From Alphaproteobacteria bacterium (GTDB lineage Bacteria; Pseudomonadota; Alphaproteobacteria; SHVZ01): DNA of 32,131 bases. Of this stretch, positions 14,960-23,938 are shown piece after piece. Each line of letters opens with the position of its first letter. The first letter of the stretch is position 1. The translations under genes and the position numbers were made by a program. The notes beneath the pieces are model-generated. The model saw nothing but the letters and a program-made list of their open reading frames with translations. It was not told where the DNA came from and searched no databases. The stretch covers positions 1-32,131 of the forward strand of contig VGEH01000044.1 of the NCBI GenBank assembly GCA_016869375.1. The letters are read 5' to 3'.

Positions 14960-15961
14960 GTGGATAGGGAGAACCTGCTGCAGCGTCTGGTGAAGGCGGA
15001 TCGCGCACCGCGCCCCGCCGGCGACGGCCGGTTCTTCTACGCGGTCGACCGCTTCTCGGTCTTCCACGGCACGGTCCATCTCGCGGGCTGGGCCTTCGTC
15101 CGCGGCGCCGCGGTTGCCTCGGTGGAGATCGAGTTCGCCAGCGGACGGAAGCATGTCCTTTCGAGCTACGGCCGTCCGAGCCCGGACGTCGCCGCCGCGA
15201 TCGGCGCCGGCGCCGAGAATGTCCGTTTCGACGAGGTCATCGCCGTCGCCGAGCCGCTGCAGGACATCCCGCTCGCGCGTCTGATCGTGTCGGTCGCCGG
15301 CGAGCCGCCGCGCATCGTCAGCGATTTCGGCATGCCTGGCCCCGAGGACCACGGCGTTCAGATCCAGGACGACTACGACAACTGGCTGAGGAGCCGGCCG
15401 TCGGGCCATCTGCTCGAGATCGGCGCGCGCGCCCGCTCGGGCGTCTCGCGCAAGGAGCTGGTGCCATCGGGCTGGTCTTATACGGGGCTCGATATCGTGC
15501 CGGGACCGAATGTCGACGTCGTCGGCGACGCGCATCGCCTGTCGACGCTGTTCCCGGCCGCGAGCTTCGATGCCGTCTCGCTCTTCTCGGTCATCGAGCA
15601 TCTGCTGATGCCTTGGAAGGTCGTCATCGAGCTGAACCGGGTGCTGAAGGCGGGGGCGACCGGGCTCGTCATCACGCATCAGTGCTGGCCGATGCACGAC
15701 CGGCCCGCCGATCACTGGCGCTTCTCCGACACCGCCTGGCCGGCGCTGTTCAATCGCCACACCGGCTTCGAGATCGTCCGCGCCGCGCTCGGCAGCCCGG
15801 CCTTCGTCGTGCCGCTCCGATGCAATCCCTTCACCAATTTCGGCGGTCCGCCGGAGAGCTTCCTCGCCTCGTCCGTGCTGTTCCGCAAGACCGGCGAGAC
15901 CACGCTCGACTGGCCGGTCGATGCCGAGGAGATCGGCGTGGCCGCCTATCCCCGGACGTGA
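14960..15961 (+). CDS. Methyltransferase with N-terminal GWA module
   Basis: The 333-residue protein has two parts. Residues about 28-121 are a beta-rich module with HLAGWAFVRGAAVASVEIEF and RPSPDVAAAIG, matching the GWA...RPDVAAHF layout of the tail of the 701-residue membrane protein in this region. Residues about 135-310 are a class I methyltransferase: LLEIGARARSG (151-161), YTGLDIVPGPNVDVVGDAH, FDAVSLFSVIEHLLMPWKVV and VLKAGATGLVITH (Methyltransf_11 type). DHWRFSDTAW is typical of such enzymes in glycan clusters. Acceptor unknown. The GTG start at 14960 follows GAAGGGA at good distance; an ATG at 14953 is out of frame. The shared module suggests that it acts on the same glycan as the membrane proteins. 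Confidence 0.82.
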   Translation: MDRENLLQRLVKADRAPRPAGDGRFFYAVDRFSVFHGTVHLAGWAFVRGAAVASVEIEFASGRKHVLSSYGRPSPDVAAAIGAGAENVRFDEVIAVAEPLQDIPLARLIVSVAGEPPRIVSDFGMPGPEDHGVQIQDDYDNWLRSRPSGHLLEIGARARSGVSRKELVPSGWSYTGLDIVPGPNVDVVGDAHRLSTLFPAASFDAVSLFSVIEHLLMPWKVVIELNRVLKAGATGLVITHQCWPMHDRPADHWRFSDTAWPALFNRHTGFEIVRAALGSPAFVVPLRCNPFTNFGGPPESFLASSVLFRKTGETTLDWPVDAEEIGVAAYPRT

Positions 15962-16042
15962 CGGCCATTTCACGGCAGCCGCGTTGATCGTGACGTCGAC
16001 CCGCCGCTTGTCTTTCCTGTCGCCGACCAGGAGAAACGCTTC

Positions 16043-17251
16043 ATGAAGATCACCGGCCTCGAGACCGTCCAGCTCGGCGAATTCCCGAACCTGCTCTGGC
16101 TGCGTGTCCATACGGACCAGGGCCTTGTCGGCCTCGGCGAGACCTTCTACGGCGCCGACACGGTCGCCACTTACGTCCACGAGGTGCTGGTGGACAAGCT
16201 GATGGGCGCCGATCCGCTCCGGATCGACCGCATCTCGAAGATGATCTCGCACGACTACACGATCGGTACGGGTTCGACCGGCGTCGAGATCCGCGCCGCC
16301 TCCATGATCGACATCGCACTCTGGGACATTCTCGGACGCCTGTCCGGCCAGCCGATCCACCAGCTGCTCGGCGGCCTCTCGCGCGACCGCATCCGCATCT
16401 ACAACACCTGCGGCGGCTATCACTATGGCCGGAAGCCCTCCAGCAAGATCGAAGACCGGTTCGGCATGACGCAGGAGCCGCCCGGCCCCTACGACGACCT
16501 CAACGCCTTCATGAACCGCGCCGACGAGCTGGCCGAGAGCCTGCTCTCGGAAGGCATCACCGCGATGAAGATCTGGCCCTTCGACTGGGCGGCCGAGGCG
16601 AGCGGCGGCAACTATATCTCGGCCGCCGACCTCGAAAAGGCGATCGAGCCCTTCCGCAAGATCAGGAAGCAGGTGGGCCGGAAGATGGACATCATGGTGG
16701 AGCTCCACTCGCTGTGGAACCTGCCGATGGCAAAGAAGATTTTCTCGGCTCTCGAGGAGTTCGAGCCGTTCTGGTTCGAGGATCCGATCAAGATGACGAA
16801 CCTCGATGGCATCGAACAGCTCGCCCGCTTCACCCGCGTGCCGATCTGCGCCTCGGAGACGCTGGCCGGCCGCATCGTCTTCAAGGATCTGATGGCTAGG
16901 AATGCGGCCGGCGTGATCATGCCCGATCTCGGCTGGGTCGGCGGCATCGGCGAGGCGAAGAAGATCGCGACCATGGCGGAGGCGCATCACCTGCCGGTGG
17001 CGCCGCATGACTGCGTCGGCCCGATCGTGCTGACCTCCTCGCTCCATCTCGCGCTGAACGCGCCGAACGCGCTGATCCAGGAGACGGTCCGCGCCTATAC
17101 CTCGACCTGGTACAAGGACATCGTCACGGTGATGCCGACGATCAGGGACGGCTACGCCTACCCGATGACCGGCCCCGGCCTCGGCACCGAGCTGCTTCCC
17201 GATTTGCATAAGCGGAAGGATGCGAAGGTGCGTTGGTCGAAGGCATCGTAG
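16043..17251 (+). CDS. Enolase-superfamily sugar-acid dehydratase (mandelate racemase group)
   Basis: This 402-residue protein has the capping domain plus TIM barrel of the mandelate racemase/muconate lactonizing family. Likely Mg ligands are E220 (IMVELHS), E246 (WFEDP) and E272 (CASETLAG). The H322 (APHDCVGP)-D295 (MPDLGWVGG) dyad is the general acid/base, and H222 in E-L-H may serve as the acid, as in the acid-sugar dehydratases. K176-x-W178 ends the third strand. Dehydration of an aldonate or aldarate to a 2-keto-3-deoxy acid is the best guess; mandelate racemase itself is unlikely. AGGAG 8 nt before the ATG gives a strong start. It could feed the DHDPS-family enzyme of the sugar-acid operon about 11 kb away, but they are not co-transcribed. 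Confidence 0.87.
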   Translation: MKITGLETVQLGEFPNLLWLRVHTDQGLVGLGETFYGADTVATYVHEVLVDKLMGADPLRIDRISKMISHDYTIGTGSTGVEIRAASMIDIALWDILGRLSGQPIHQLLGGLSRDRIRIYNTCGGYHYGRKPSSKIEDRFGMTQEPPGPYDDLNAFMNRADELAESLLSEGITAMKIWPFDWAAEASGGNYISAADLEKAIEPFRKIRKQVGRKMDIMVELHSLWNLPMAKKIFSALEEFEPFWFEDPIKMTNLDGIEQLARFTRVPICASETLAGRIVFKDLMARNAAGVIMPDLGWVGGIGEAKKIATMAEAHHLPVAPHDCVGPIVLTSSLHLALNAPNALIQETVRAYTSTWYKDIVTVMPTIRDGYAYPMTGPGLGTELLPDLHKRKDAKVRWSKAS

Positions 17252-17274
17252 ATCGGTCGCGGCGATCACGCGCT

Positions 17275-17396
17275 TCGCTCAAGCCTTAGTGCTGCGCACT
17301 AAGGTACGCTACGCGCGCCGCCGCGAAGCTTTACGATTCTTGAAAGCGCGCGGGCGAACGAGCGTACCTTAGTGCGCAGCACTAAGGCTTGAGCGA
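17275..17396. repeat. Nested palindrome: long inverted repeat, each arm a hairpin
   Basis: The arms 17275-17310 and 17361-17396 are perfect inverted copies of 36 nt around a 50-nt centre. Each arm also folds on itself: CCTTAGTGC and GCACTAAGG (9 bp) around a 3-nt TGC/GCA loop (17284-17304 and 17367-17387). The element lies between convergent genes and contains no transposase. Its right arm shares flanks GAGC-GTAC and GCTTGAG-CGAG with the hairpin at 24763-24802, pointing to a dispersed REP/BIME-like family. It could also act as a bidirectional terminator or mRNA 3'-end protector. Confidence 0.85.
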
Positions 17397-17423
17397 GGGC
17401 GCACCAACGGCGCGACCGTGGCC

Positions 17424-17915
17424 CTAAAGCCTTCGACGATAGAAATTTCTCTCCATGTCGGGAATGTATCGCTCGAACGCGAATCCAGCTTTCTCCAGGA
17501 CACGCCGCGAGCCCGCATTGTCCGCGTGGGAGAACGCGACGATCTCGCTCAAGCCCAGCTCGTCGCGCGCGACGTCCAGGGAATACGAGACAAGCTCGCG
17601 CGCATAGCCCTGGCCCCAGGTGGATCGGGCGAAGCTGTAGGCGACCTCGATGCCCCAGCGGCGATCGAGCGGATCCTCGTAGAGACCGCCCCAGCCGATG
17701 ACGGCATCGCTCGCCTTCTCGGAGACCAGCCACGGGCCGCAGCCGACGCGCCGGCGATGGCGCTCATGCACGGCGATGTGGCGGCGGCACTCGTAGAGAG
17801 TGCCGAAGTGCAGGGTGTAGCGCTGGGCGCGGGCGTCGGAGAAGAAGGACAGCAGGGCCGGCGCGTCGGAGAGCCTCGGCGGTCGCAGCCGGAGCCGCGC
17901 CGTCTCACGCTCCAT
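17424..17915 (-). CDS. GNAT acetyltransferase, RimJ/RimL type
   Basis: This 163-residue protein is a GCN5-related N-acetyltransferase: [15 protein letters not shown] at the N-terminus, [10 protein letters not shown], the acetyl-CoA loop [12 protein letters not shown] (Q/R-x-x-G-x-A form) and [21 protein letters not shown], which is the usual motif B ending. The RimL-like branch acetylates ribosomal-protein N-termini, antibiotics or small metabolites; the target here is unknown. It is the last gene of the gpmI-rppH operon; its ATG lies 11 nt inside the end of rppH, so translation is likely coupled. The palindromic repeat lies just downstream. Confidence 0.87.
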   Translation of the reverse strand: MERETARLRLRPPRLSDAPALLSFFSDARAQRYTLHFGTLYECRRHIAVHERHRRRVGCGPWLVSEKASDAVIGWGGLYEDPLDRRWGIEVAYSFARSTWGQGYARELVSYSLDVARDELGLSEIVAFSHADNAGSRRVLEKAGFAFERYIPDMERNFYRRRL

Positions 17916-18393
17916 CGGCGAGGCGTCCGAACTCCGCCACGACCTGCTCGTAGACGTCGCGCTTGAACGGCACGATGTGCGCCGTCAGCTCGCGCATCTC
18001 CATCCAGCGCCAGCGCGCGAACTCGGGATGATGCGTCTCGAGGTCGATGTCGTCGTCCGAGCCTAAGAAGCGGAAGGCGAACCATTTCTGCGTCTGGCCC
18101 TTGAAGCGGCCGCCCCAGAGCTTCTCGCGCAGCCTCTGCGGGAGATCGTAGGCGTACCAGCCGGCGCTCTCGGCCAGGAGCTCGGCCTTGTCGGTGCCGG
18201 CCTCCTCGCGAAGCTCGCGTCTTGCGGCTTCGAGCGGCGTCTCCCCCTCGTCGATGCCGCCCTGCGGCATCTGCCAAGCGCCGGGCGCGCCGATGCGCTC
18301 GCCGACGAAGACGCGGCCCTTGGCGTCGAGCAGCAGGACGCCGACACAGGGGCGGTAGCCTTTCCTGGGATGCGGCGAGACGGCGCCGGTCAT
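17905..18393 (-). CDS. rppH: RNA pyrophosphohydrolase (Nudix)
   Basis: The 162-residue protein matches RppH, which removes pyrophosphate from 5'-triphosphorylated RNA and starts mRNA decay; the same family hydrolyses dinucleoside polyphosphates. The Nudix box is complete: G45-GIDEGE-x7-RELREEAG (residues 45-66). [41 protein letters not shown] and the C-terminal FKRDVYEQV are family signatures. The ATG at 18393 overlaps the upstream deacetylase stop as ATGA; the longer open frame back to 18465 is a shadow. Position after the deacetylase gene is common in alphaproteobacteria. Confidence 0.95.
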   Translation of the reverse strand: MTGAVSPHPRKGYRPCVGVLLLDAKGRVFVGERIGAPGAWQMPQGGIDEGETPLEAARRELREEAGTDKAELLAESAGWYAYDLPQRLREKLWGGRFKGQTQKWFAFRFLGSDDDIDLETHHPEFARWRWMEMRELTAHIVPFKRDVYEQVVAEFGRLADGA

Positions 18394-19685
18394 TGCGGCT
18401 GGCGGTCGACCACGGCGGTGATCGGTGCGAGCACGAGTCCCTTCTGGTCGAGCGTCTCGACCCATTGGGCGATGCGCTCGAAGGTCACCGGATAGGGCTG
18501 GCCGATGCCGACGGCGGCTCCCGACTCGCGGGCGATCCGCTCGAGCTCGGCAAGCCGGTTGTCGATGGCGCCGCGCGAGGCCTCGCTGTCGAGGATGCGG
18601 TTGCCATAGGCGCGCGGCAGCGAGACGGCACTCGCCATCTGCTGGACCATCGACTTCGGCGCGCCGCGGCCGTCGACGAAGAGGAGGCCGCGGCGGCGCA
18701 GCAGGGTCAACACGGGCTGGATCGCTTCCTCGTTTGAGAAGAAGCGGCCGGCATTGGTGGTCACGACGCCGACATAGCCCGGTACCCGGCTCAGCACATA
18801 TTCGAGGCGGTCGAGATTCTCGGCGGCGCTCAGCGAGGCGAGCAGCGTGTAAGGGCCGGGATCGTTGCGCGGGAAGTCCGGCGTCTCGCTCGGCGCCGTC
18901 ATCAGCGTCTCGTGCCCGGCGGCGCGCGCTTCCTCGACGAACTCGGCGACACGCGGACCATAGGGCGCGAAGGCCAGCGTCACCGCGCCCGGAAGATCCT
19001 GGATCGCCGCCGTGGTCGCGGCGGCGGACAAGCCGAGATCGGTGATGATGATCGCGATGCGCGGGCGCTTGTCGTTCTCGTCGAAGGGCCGCGCATAGAC
19101 CTTCCAGGCAAGCCGGCCATCCTCGGCGATGATCGGCAGCGGTCCCTTCGGTCCCTGCTCGATCATGCCGGGCTCGGGCGCCTTCTTGAGCTGCACCGGC
19201 GGCCCGAAGCGGCCGGTCTTGGGTGGCGGCGGCGGCGCCGCCGCGGCGGTCTGCGGCTGTTGCGTCCCCATCGAGGGAAGGCTGATCTGCGGGCCGCTGC
19301 CGCTCGGCTTCGCTTCTTCCTTCGCCGGCTCAGCCGGTTTCTCCGCGGTCTTGGTCTCGACGGGCGGATCGTCGACGGCGGGACGTCCGTCGAGCGGCAC
19401 CAGCACGCGCGGCACCTGCACGATGCGCTTGCTCACAGTCTCGTCGCCATGGAGCGCCAGCCAGGCGCCGATCCCTGTCAGGCTCGCGATCACGACCAGC
19501 GCACCGACGATGGGGCCGCTCGGCCGCGGCAGGGACGGCAGCGGGATTCTCGGCAGGGGAATACGGAAACGCCGGCGCTTCCCTGGGGAAGCCTCCGGCG
19601 CCTCAGTGTCTTCGCCGGTCTCCGCCGCCTCTTCGGGCGGCGGGGCCGGCTTTCGTCGGAACAGCTTGGCGAAGAGCTTCTTCAA
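18390..19685 (-). CDS. Divergent polysaccharide deacetylase, membrane-anchored
   Basis: The 431-residue protein has a basic N-terminus, one membrane segment (about 59-78), a Pro/Ala-rich linker (about 95-175) and a C-terminal domain of the divergent polysaccharide deacetylase family (YibQ/DUF610): [78 protein letters not shown]. The conserved metal-type residues of true deacetylases are only partly present, as is normal for this family. It probably acts in the periplasm on cell-wall polymer; the exact reaction is not established. The start is TTG at 19685, overlapping the ctpA stop as TTGA; no ATG/GTG fits better. Confidence 0.85.
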   Translation of the reverse strand: MKKLFAKLFRRKPAPPPEEAAETGEDTEAPEASPGKRRRFRIPLPRIPLPSLPRPSGPIVGALVVIASLTGIGAWLALHGDETVSKRIVQVPRVLVPLDGRPAVDDPPVETKTAEKPAEPAKEEAKPSGSGPQISLPSMGTQQPQTAAAAPPPPPKTGRFGPPVQLKKAPEPGMIEQGPKGPLPIIAEDGRLAWKVYARPFDENDKRPRIAIIITDLGLSAAATTAAIQDLPGAVTLAFAPYGPRVAEFVEEARAAGHETLMTAPSETPDFPRNDPGPYTLLASLSAAENLDRLEYVLSRVPGYVGVVTTNAGRFFSNEEAIQPVLTLLRRRGLLFVDGRGAPKSMVQQMASAVSLPRAYGNRILDSEASRGAIDNRLAELERIARESGAAVGIGQPYPVTFERIAQWVETLDQKGLVLAPITAVVDRQPQ

Positions 19686-21067
19686 TTCACCACGCGCTGC
19701 TGATAGAGGGCGATGCCGCGCAGCAGATCAAGCGCACGGGCGAGCTGGTAGTCCTCGCTCGAGATCTGCGGCGCCGCTTCGGTGGTCGGGGCAGCGCCCG
19801 GAGCCGTCGGTGTGCTTGCGGGCGGCGTGCTCGACTGCGCCGGCGGCGTGGCCGGCGTCTCGCTGGTGCCCGGCGTGCCGACGCGGCCCTGTCCGGAGTT
19901 GCTGAAGGCGCCGCGAAGATCGCCCTCGCGGCGGCGCTTGGCCTCGTCGACGGTCTCGAAGCGCTGCGCCGGCACGTCGATATCCGGCTCGATGCCCTTG
20001 GCCTGGATCGAGCGGCCGGACGGCGTGTAGTAGCGCGCCGTGGTCAGGCGGATCGCGCCGTTGCCCGGCAGCGGGATGATCGTCTGCACCGAGCCCTTGC
20101 CGAAGGACTTGGTCCCGAGCACGACGGCGCGGCGATGATCCTGCAGGGCGCCGGCGACGATCTCGGAGGCCGAGGCGGAGCCCGCGTTGATCAGGACGAC
20201 GATCGGCAGCCCGTCGGTTAGGTCGCCGGCCTTGGCGTTGTAGCGCGTCGCATCGTCGGTGCGGCGGCCGCGGGTCGAGACGATCTCGCCCTTCTCGAGG
20301 AAGGCATCGGAGACTGAGACCGCCTGGTCGAGCAGGCCGCCCGGGTTGTTGCGGAGGTCGATGACGTAGCCCTTGAGGTCCGCGCCCACGTCCTTCTTGA
20401 TCGTCTCCACCGCGCGCTTGAGGCCGGCGTCGGTCTGCTCGTTGAAGGTGGTGATGCGGATGTAGCCGAAGTTCTTGGCCTCGACGCGCGAGCGCACCGA
20501 CTGGATGCGGACGACGTCGCGCTTGATCGAGACGTCGAAGGCCTCGCGGCCTTCGCGGCGGATGGTCAGCGTGATCGCCGAGCCCACCGGACCGCGCATC
20601 TTCTCGACCGCCTCGTTCAGGGTGAGGCCCTGGATCTGCTCGCCGTTGAGATGCGTGATGAAGTCGTTGGGCTTGAGGCCGGCGCGCGCCGCCGGCGTCT
20701 CGTCGATCGGCGAGACCACCTTGACGAAGCCCTGCTCCATCGTGACCTCGATGCCGAGGCCGCCGAACTCGCCGCGGGTCTGCACCTGCATGTCGCGGAA
20801 GGTCTTGGCGTTCATGAAGCCCGAATGCGGATCGAGCGCGGTCAGCATGCCGTTGATCGCCGCCTCGATCAGCTCCTCGTCGGTCTGCTTCTCGACGAAG
20901 TCGGCGCGCACGCGTTCGAACACCTCTCCGAACAGGTTCAGCTGTCGGTAGGTCTCGCTCGTGTTGGCGCTGCCGCTCTGCTGCTGCTGAGCGCCGATCG
21001 GAGAGGACAGGAATGCAAACGCGGTCGCCCCGAGGGCGATCGCCGCGACGCCGAGATAACGCTTCAT
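19682..21067 (-). CDS. ctpA: C-terminal processing peptidase, S41 family with PDZ
   Basis: This 461-residue serine protease has a signal peptide (MKRYLGVAAIALGATAFAFL, cleavage around IGA-Q), a PDZ domain (about 95-180, FGGLGIEVTMEQG to the LTIRREG strand) and an S41 catalytic domain. The catalytic serine lies in NAGSASASEIVAGAL (294-308) and the lysine is K324 in SFGKGSVQT, the Ser-Lys dyad of the family. DPHSGFM and DLRNNPGGLLDQAV are family signatures. A Pro/Thr-rich low-complexity stretch (about 395-430) precedes the last helix. It should act in the periplasm on cell-wall enzymes or other proteins. Its ATG overlaps the EnvC-like stop as ATGA, in keeping with joint control of murein turnover. 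Confidence 0.95.
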   Translation of the reverse strand: MKRYLGVAAIALGATAFAFLSSPIGAQQQQSGSANTSETYRQLNLFGEVFERVRADFVEKQTDEELIEAAINGMLTALDPHSGFMNAKTFRDMQVQTRGEFGGLGIEVTMEQGFVKVVSPIDETPAARAGLKPNDFITHLNGEQIQGLTLNEAVEKMRGPVGSAITLTIRREGREAFDVSIKRDVVRIQSVRSRVEAKNFGYIRITTFNEQTDAGLKRAVETIKKDVGADLKGYVIDLRNNPGGLLDQAVSVSDAFLEKGEIVSTRGRRTDDATRYNAKAGDLTDGLPIVVLINAGSASASEIVAGALQDHRRAVVLGTKSFGKGSVQTIIPLPGNGAIRLTTARYYTPSGRSIQAKGIEPDIDVPAQRFETVDEAKRRREGDLRGAFSNSGQGRVGTPGTSETPATPPAQSSTPPASTPTAPGAAPTTEAAPQISSEDYQLARALDLLRGIALYQQRVVN

Positions 21068-22353
21068 CCGCTCACCTTGCCAGTGCCGGCAGCCAACCAG
21101 GGTTGAGGGTTGATCGGGTGACCCTGATGGCGCAGTTCCAGGTACAGCCGGGGATTGCCCTCCGTCGCCTGGCCCATGGCGCCGACTGGTTCTCCAGCCA
21201 GCACCCATTGCCCGACGCCGCCGTCAATTCGCCCCAGACCGGACAGAAGGGAATGATATCCCTCGCCATGTTCGATGATCAATATGAGCCCATAGCCGCG
21301 GAAGGGCCCGGCGAAGAGGATTCGACCATCGTAGGGCGCGACGACCGCGGCCCCGGCGCGCGATTCGTAGGCGAGCCCCTTGGCGGGCTGGCTCTGCTCG
21401 TCGGGCTCGCCGAAGCGGTAGAGCAGCCGGCCCGCCACGGGGAGCGCGACAAGGCCGCGAGCCTCGGCGAATGGGCGTACAAGCTCCGCCGGCGGCGGCA
21501 GCGCGAGCGCGATCGGAGGCGTCGCGACCGAGGGCGCCGGCGGTGGCGGCGAGCTTGCCGCGGATGGCGGTTCCGGCTTCGGCGGCGGGCGCAGCGACGA
21601 AAGGACGCGGACCTGCTCCTCCTCGCGGGCGTGGCGCTCGGCTTCCAGGCGGTCGATCAAATCCTTGAGATCGCGGGCCGCCGCGGTCAGCTCCAGCATG
21701 CGGCGAGCGACTCGCTCGGCCTCGCCCTCGGCCTTGATCTGCAGCGCTGCCTTCCGTTTGAGCAGGCGGTCGAGCCGCACCTCTTCGGCGCCAAGCGCGC
21801 CGAGCGCGGCTTCGCGGTGCCAGCGTTCGTCGCGGATCTGGGTGCGGGTCTCGGCGAGGCGCGAGAGATCGTCCGCGAGCGATTCGGCCTGGCGCTCGAT
21901 CTCCGGCCGGGCGGCGTTCAGGAGGATCGCGCCCTGGACGGTCTCGCGCGGGCTCAAAGGAAGCGCCAGCAGGGCCTCCGGCGGTACCCGGGCACGGCGA
22001 AGAAGCGCCGCGGCGACGTCGGCCAACTCCTGGCGGCGGCGCTCGAGCGCGACGGTCAGCCCGTGCTCCTGCTCGGTGAGCTGGGCCAGCCTCTCGTCGA
22101 GACGCTGCACCTCGGCGCCATGCGCCTGGGCGGATCGAGCGGCCTGGATCTGCTCGGCACGGATCTCGGCGACCTCGCGGGCAAGGCCGTCGGCGCGTCT
22201 CGTCGCCTCGACCAGGCGCTCGCGCTCGGCCGAGATCGCACGCTCGACCTCGTCGAGGCGCCTCGGCGTCGCGTCCTCCGCGAACAGCCGGTCGGTCGGA
22301 GCCGCAAGCGCGGCGATGACGAGCAGGAAGAGCGGGAGTTCAGTCCGCTGCAC
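21064..22353 (-). CDS. envC: EnvC-like murein hydrolase activator (degenerate M23/LytM)
   Basis: The 429-residue protein has a signal peptide (to about LFA-E, residue 25), two long coiled-coil stretches (about 30-120 and 140-255, rich in Glu/Arg/Leu heptads), a Pro-rich linker and a C-terminal LytM domain (about 315-425). The zinc ligands of active M23 peptidases are not visible: YESRAGAAVVAP replaces the HxxxD region, and LYLELRHQGHPINPQPWL replaces the HxH region. It is therefore probably an activator of amidases that split septal peptidoglycan, not an endopeptidase. The start is GTG at 22353, overlapping the gpmI end by 14 nt. Confidence 0.9.
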   Translation of the reverse strand: MQRTELPLFLLVIAALAAPTDRLFAEDATPRRLDEVERAISAERERLVEATRRADGLAREVAEIRAEQIQAARSAQAHGAEVQRLDERLAQLTEQEHGLTVALERRRQELADVAAALLRRARVPPEALLALPLSPRETVQGAILLNAARPEIERQAESLADDLSRLAETRTQIRDERWHREAALGALGAEEVRLDRLLKRKAALQIKAEGEAERVARRMLELTAAARDLKDLIDRLEAERHAREEEQVRVLSSLRPPPKPEPPSAASSPPPPAPSVATPPIALALPPPAELVRPFAEARGLVALPVAGRLLYRFGEPDEQSQPAKGLAYESRAGAAVVAPYDGRILFAGPFRGYGLILIIEHGEGYHSLLSGLGRIDGGVGQWVLAGEPVGAMGQATEGNPRLYLELRHQGHPINPQPWLAAGTGKVSG

Positions 22354-23899
22354 GGTGTTCGGCCGGGCGGCGCAGGAGCGAGCGCCCGGTCATCTCGGTG
22401 GGCTTGGGCAGGCCCATCACCTCGAGCAGCGTCGGTGCCACGTCGGCGAGCTTGCCGTCGACGAGCGCGAGTCCGCTTCCAGCGCCGACCAGCATCGCCG
22501 GCACGAGGTTCAGCGTATGCGCGGTATGCGCCTGGCCGGTCTCGTGGTCCCTCATCTGCTCGGCATTGCCGTGATCGGCCGTGATCAGCATGGCGCCGCC
22601 GGCGGCCTCGACGGCGCCGACGAGACGACCGAGGCAGGCATCCACGGCCTCGACCGCCTTGATGGCAGCATCCATGTCGCCGGTGTGGCCGACCATGTCG
22701 GTGTTGGCGTAGTTGACGACGATCAGGTCGAAGGCGCCGGAGCGGATCGCCTCGACCAGCCTGTCGGTGACTTCGGGCGCCGACATCTCGGGCTTGAGGT
22801 CGTATGTCGCGACCTTGGGCGAGGGCACGAGGATGCGGCTCTCGCCCGCGAACTCTCGCTCTTCGCCGCCGTTGAAGAAGAAGGTGACGTGCGCGTACTT
22901 CTCGGTCTCGGCAATGCGGAGCTGCTTCAGGCCCGCGTCGGCGACGATTTCGCCCAGCGTATGCGCCAGCCCGATCGGCGGGAACAGCGTGTCGAGGAAG
23001 CGGTTGAGCTGGGTCGAGTACTCGGTGAGGCCCAGCGCGACCAGCTTGGGCGAACGCGGCCGGGCGAAATCCTTGAACGCCGGATCGAGCAGCGCGGTCA
23101 GCAGCTCGCGCGCGCGGTCGGCGCGGAAATTCGCCATCAGCACGCCGTCGCCGTCCTTCATGCCGGCATAGTCCGCGATCACCGTCGGCGGCACGAACTC
23201 GTCGCTCTTGCCCGCGGCGTAGGATGCCGCGAGCGCGGTCCGTGCATCCGTCGCGCGGGCACCTTCGGCGAGCACCATCGTCTTCCAGGCTTCCTCGACG
23301 CGCTCCCAGCGCTTGTCGCGATCCATGGCGAAGAAGCGGCCGGAGACGGTGCCGATCGTCGCATTGGAGTCGGCGATGAACTTGGCGAGGAAGCCGTCGG
23401 CGCTTTTCGGCGGCGTGTCGCGGCCGTCGAGGAAGGCATGGACGACGACCGGCACGCCGGCAGCGGCGACCGTCTTCGCCAGCGCGGCGATGTGGTCCTG
23501 GTGCGAATGCACGCCGCCGGGCGAGAGCAGGCCCATCAGGTGGCAGGTGCCGCCCGCGGCCTTGAGCTTGCCGATGAACTGGGTGAGCGGCGGCATGGAG
23601 GCGAGGGAGCCGTCCTCGACCGCCAGGTCGATGCGCGGCAGATCCTGCATGACGACGCGGCCGGCGCCGAGATTCATGTGGCCGACCTCGGAATTGCCCA
23701 TCTGCCCCTTGGGCAGGCCGACATGGAGCTCGGAGGCATCGAGGAAGGAGATCGGCCAGAGCCGGGCCAGCCGGTCGAGATTCGGCGTCCGCGCCTTGAG
23801 GATGGCGTTGTCGTCGGCCGGCTCGGCGCGATGGCCCCAGCCGTCGAGGATACAGAGCACCACCGGCTTCGGCCGGCGAGGGGAGGACGGCGTCGGCAT
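22340..23899 (-). CDS. gpmI: 2,3-bisphosphoglycerate-independent phosphoglycerate mutase
   Basis: This 519-residue enzyme interconverts 3- and 2-phosphoglycerate using two Mn ions and a phosphoserine. Motifs: LCILDGWG (D19), MGNSEVGHMNLGAGR with phosphoserine S70, LLSPGGVHSHQDH, HAFLDGRDTPPKSA, MANFRADRARE, VNYANTDMVGHTGD and ITADHGNAE. Length fits the family. The ATG at 23899 (MPTPSSPRRPKPVVLCILDGWG) is preferred over the longer frame to 23962. There is no Shine-Dalgarno; TATATA ends 6 nt upstream, so the operon mRNA may be leaderless. It heads the gpmI-envC-ctpA-deacetylase-rppH-GNAT operon and consumes or supplies the 2-phosphoglycerate also made by the glycerate kinase in this window. Confidence 0.97.
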   Translation of the reverse strand: MPTPSSPRRPKPVVLCILDGWGHRAEPADDNAILKARTPNLDRLARLWPISFLDASELHVGLPKGQMGNSEVGHMNLGAGRVVMQDLPRIDLAVEDGSLASMPPLTQFIGKLKAAGGTCHLMGLLSPGGVHSHQDHIAALAKTVAAAGVPVVVHAFLDGRDTPPKSADGFLAKFIADSNATIGTVSGRFFAMDRDKRWERVEEAWKTMVLAEGARATDARTALAASYAAGKSDEFVPPTVIADYAGMKDGDGVLMANFRADRARELLTALLDPAFKDFARPRSPKLVALGLTEYSTQLNRFLDTLFPPIGLAHTLGEIVADAGLKQLRIAETEKYAHVTFFFNGGEEREFAGESRILVPSPKVATYDLKPEMSAPEVTDRLVEAIRSGAFDLIVVNYANTDMVGHTGDMDAAIKAVEAVDACLGRLVGAVEAAGGAMLITADHGNAEQMRDHETGQAHTAHTLNLVPAMLVGAGSGLALVDGKLADVAPTLLEVMGLPKPTEMTGRSLLRRPAEHRAAD

Positions 23900-23905
23900 G
23901 GACCT

Positions 23906-23911
23906 TATATA
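23906..23911 (-). promoter_or_regulatory. Possible -10 element of the gpmI operon
   Basis: TATATA on the minus strand ends 6 nt before the gpmI ATG, with no Shine-Dalgarno in between. No clear -35 hexamer is seen. Confidence 0.35.
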
Positions 23912-23932
23912 GGCGAAAGCCGCGGCGGCCGG

Positions 23933-23938
23933 TAGGTT
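23933..23938 (+). promoter_or_regulatory. Possible -10 element of the hydrolase gene
   Basis: TAGGTT ends exactly 7 nt before the ATG at 23946. It shares a 46-bp intergenic space with the divergent gpmI start. Confidence 0.3.

Noticed and set aside
14621..17269. Minus-strand open frame of 882 codons antisense to the methyltransferase and dehydratase genes
   Set aside because: Low-complexity Arg/Asp/Gly-rich translation without motifs; both plus-strand genes are well supported.
17275..17396. Insertion sequence with terminal inverted repeats
   Set aside because: Only 50 nt lies between the arms and there is no transposase or target-site duplication; a non-autonomous palindromic repeat fits better.
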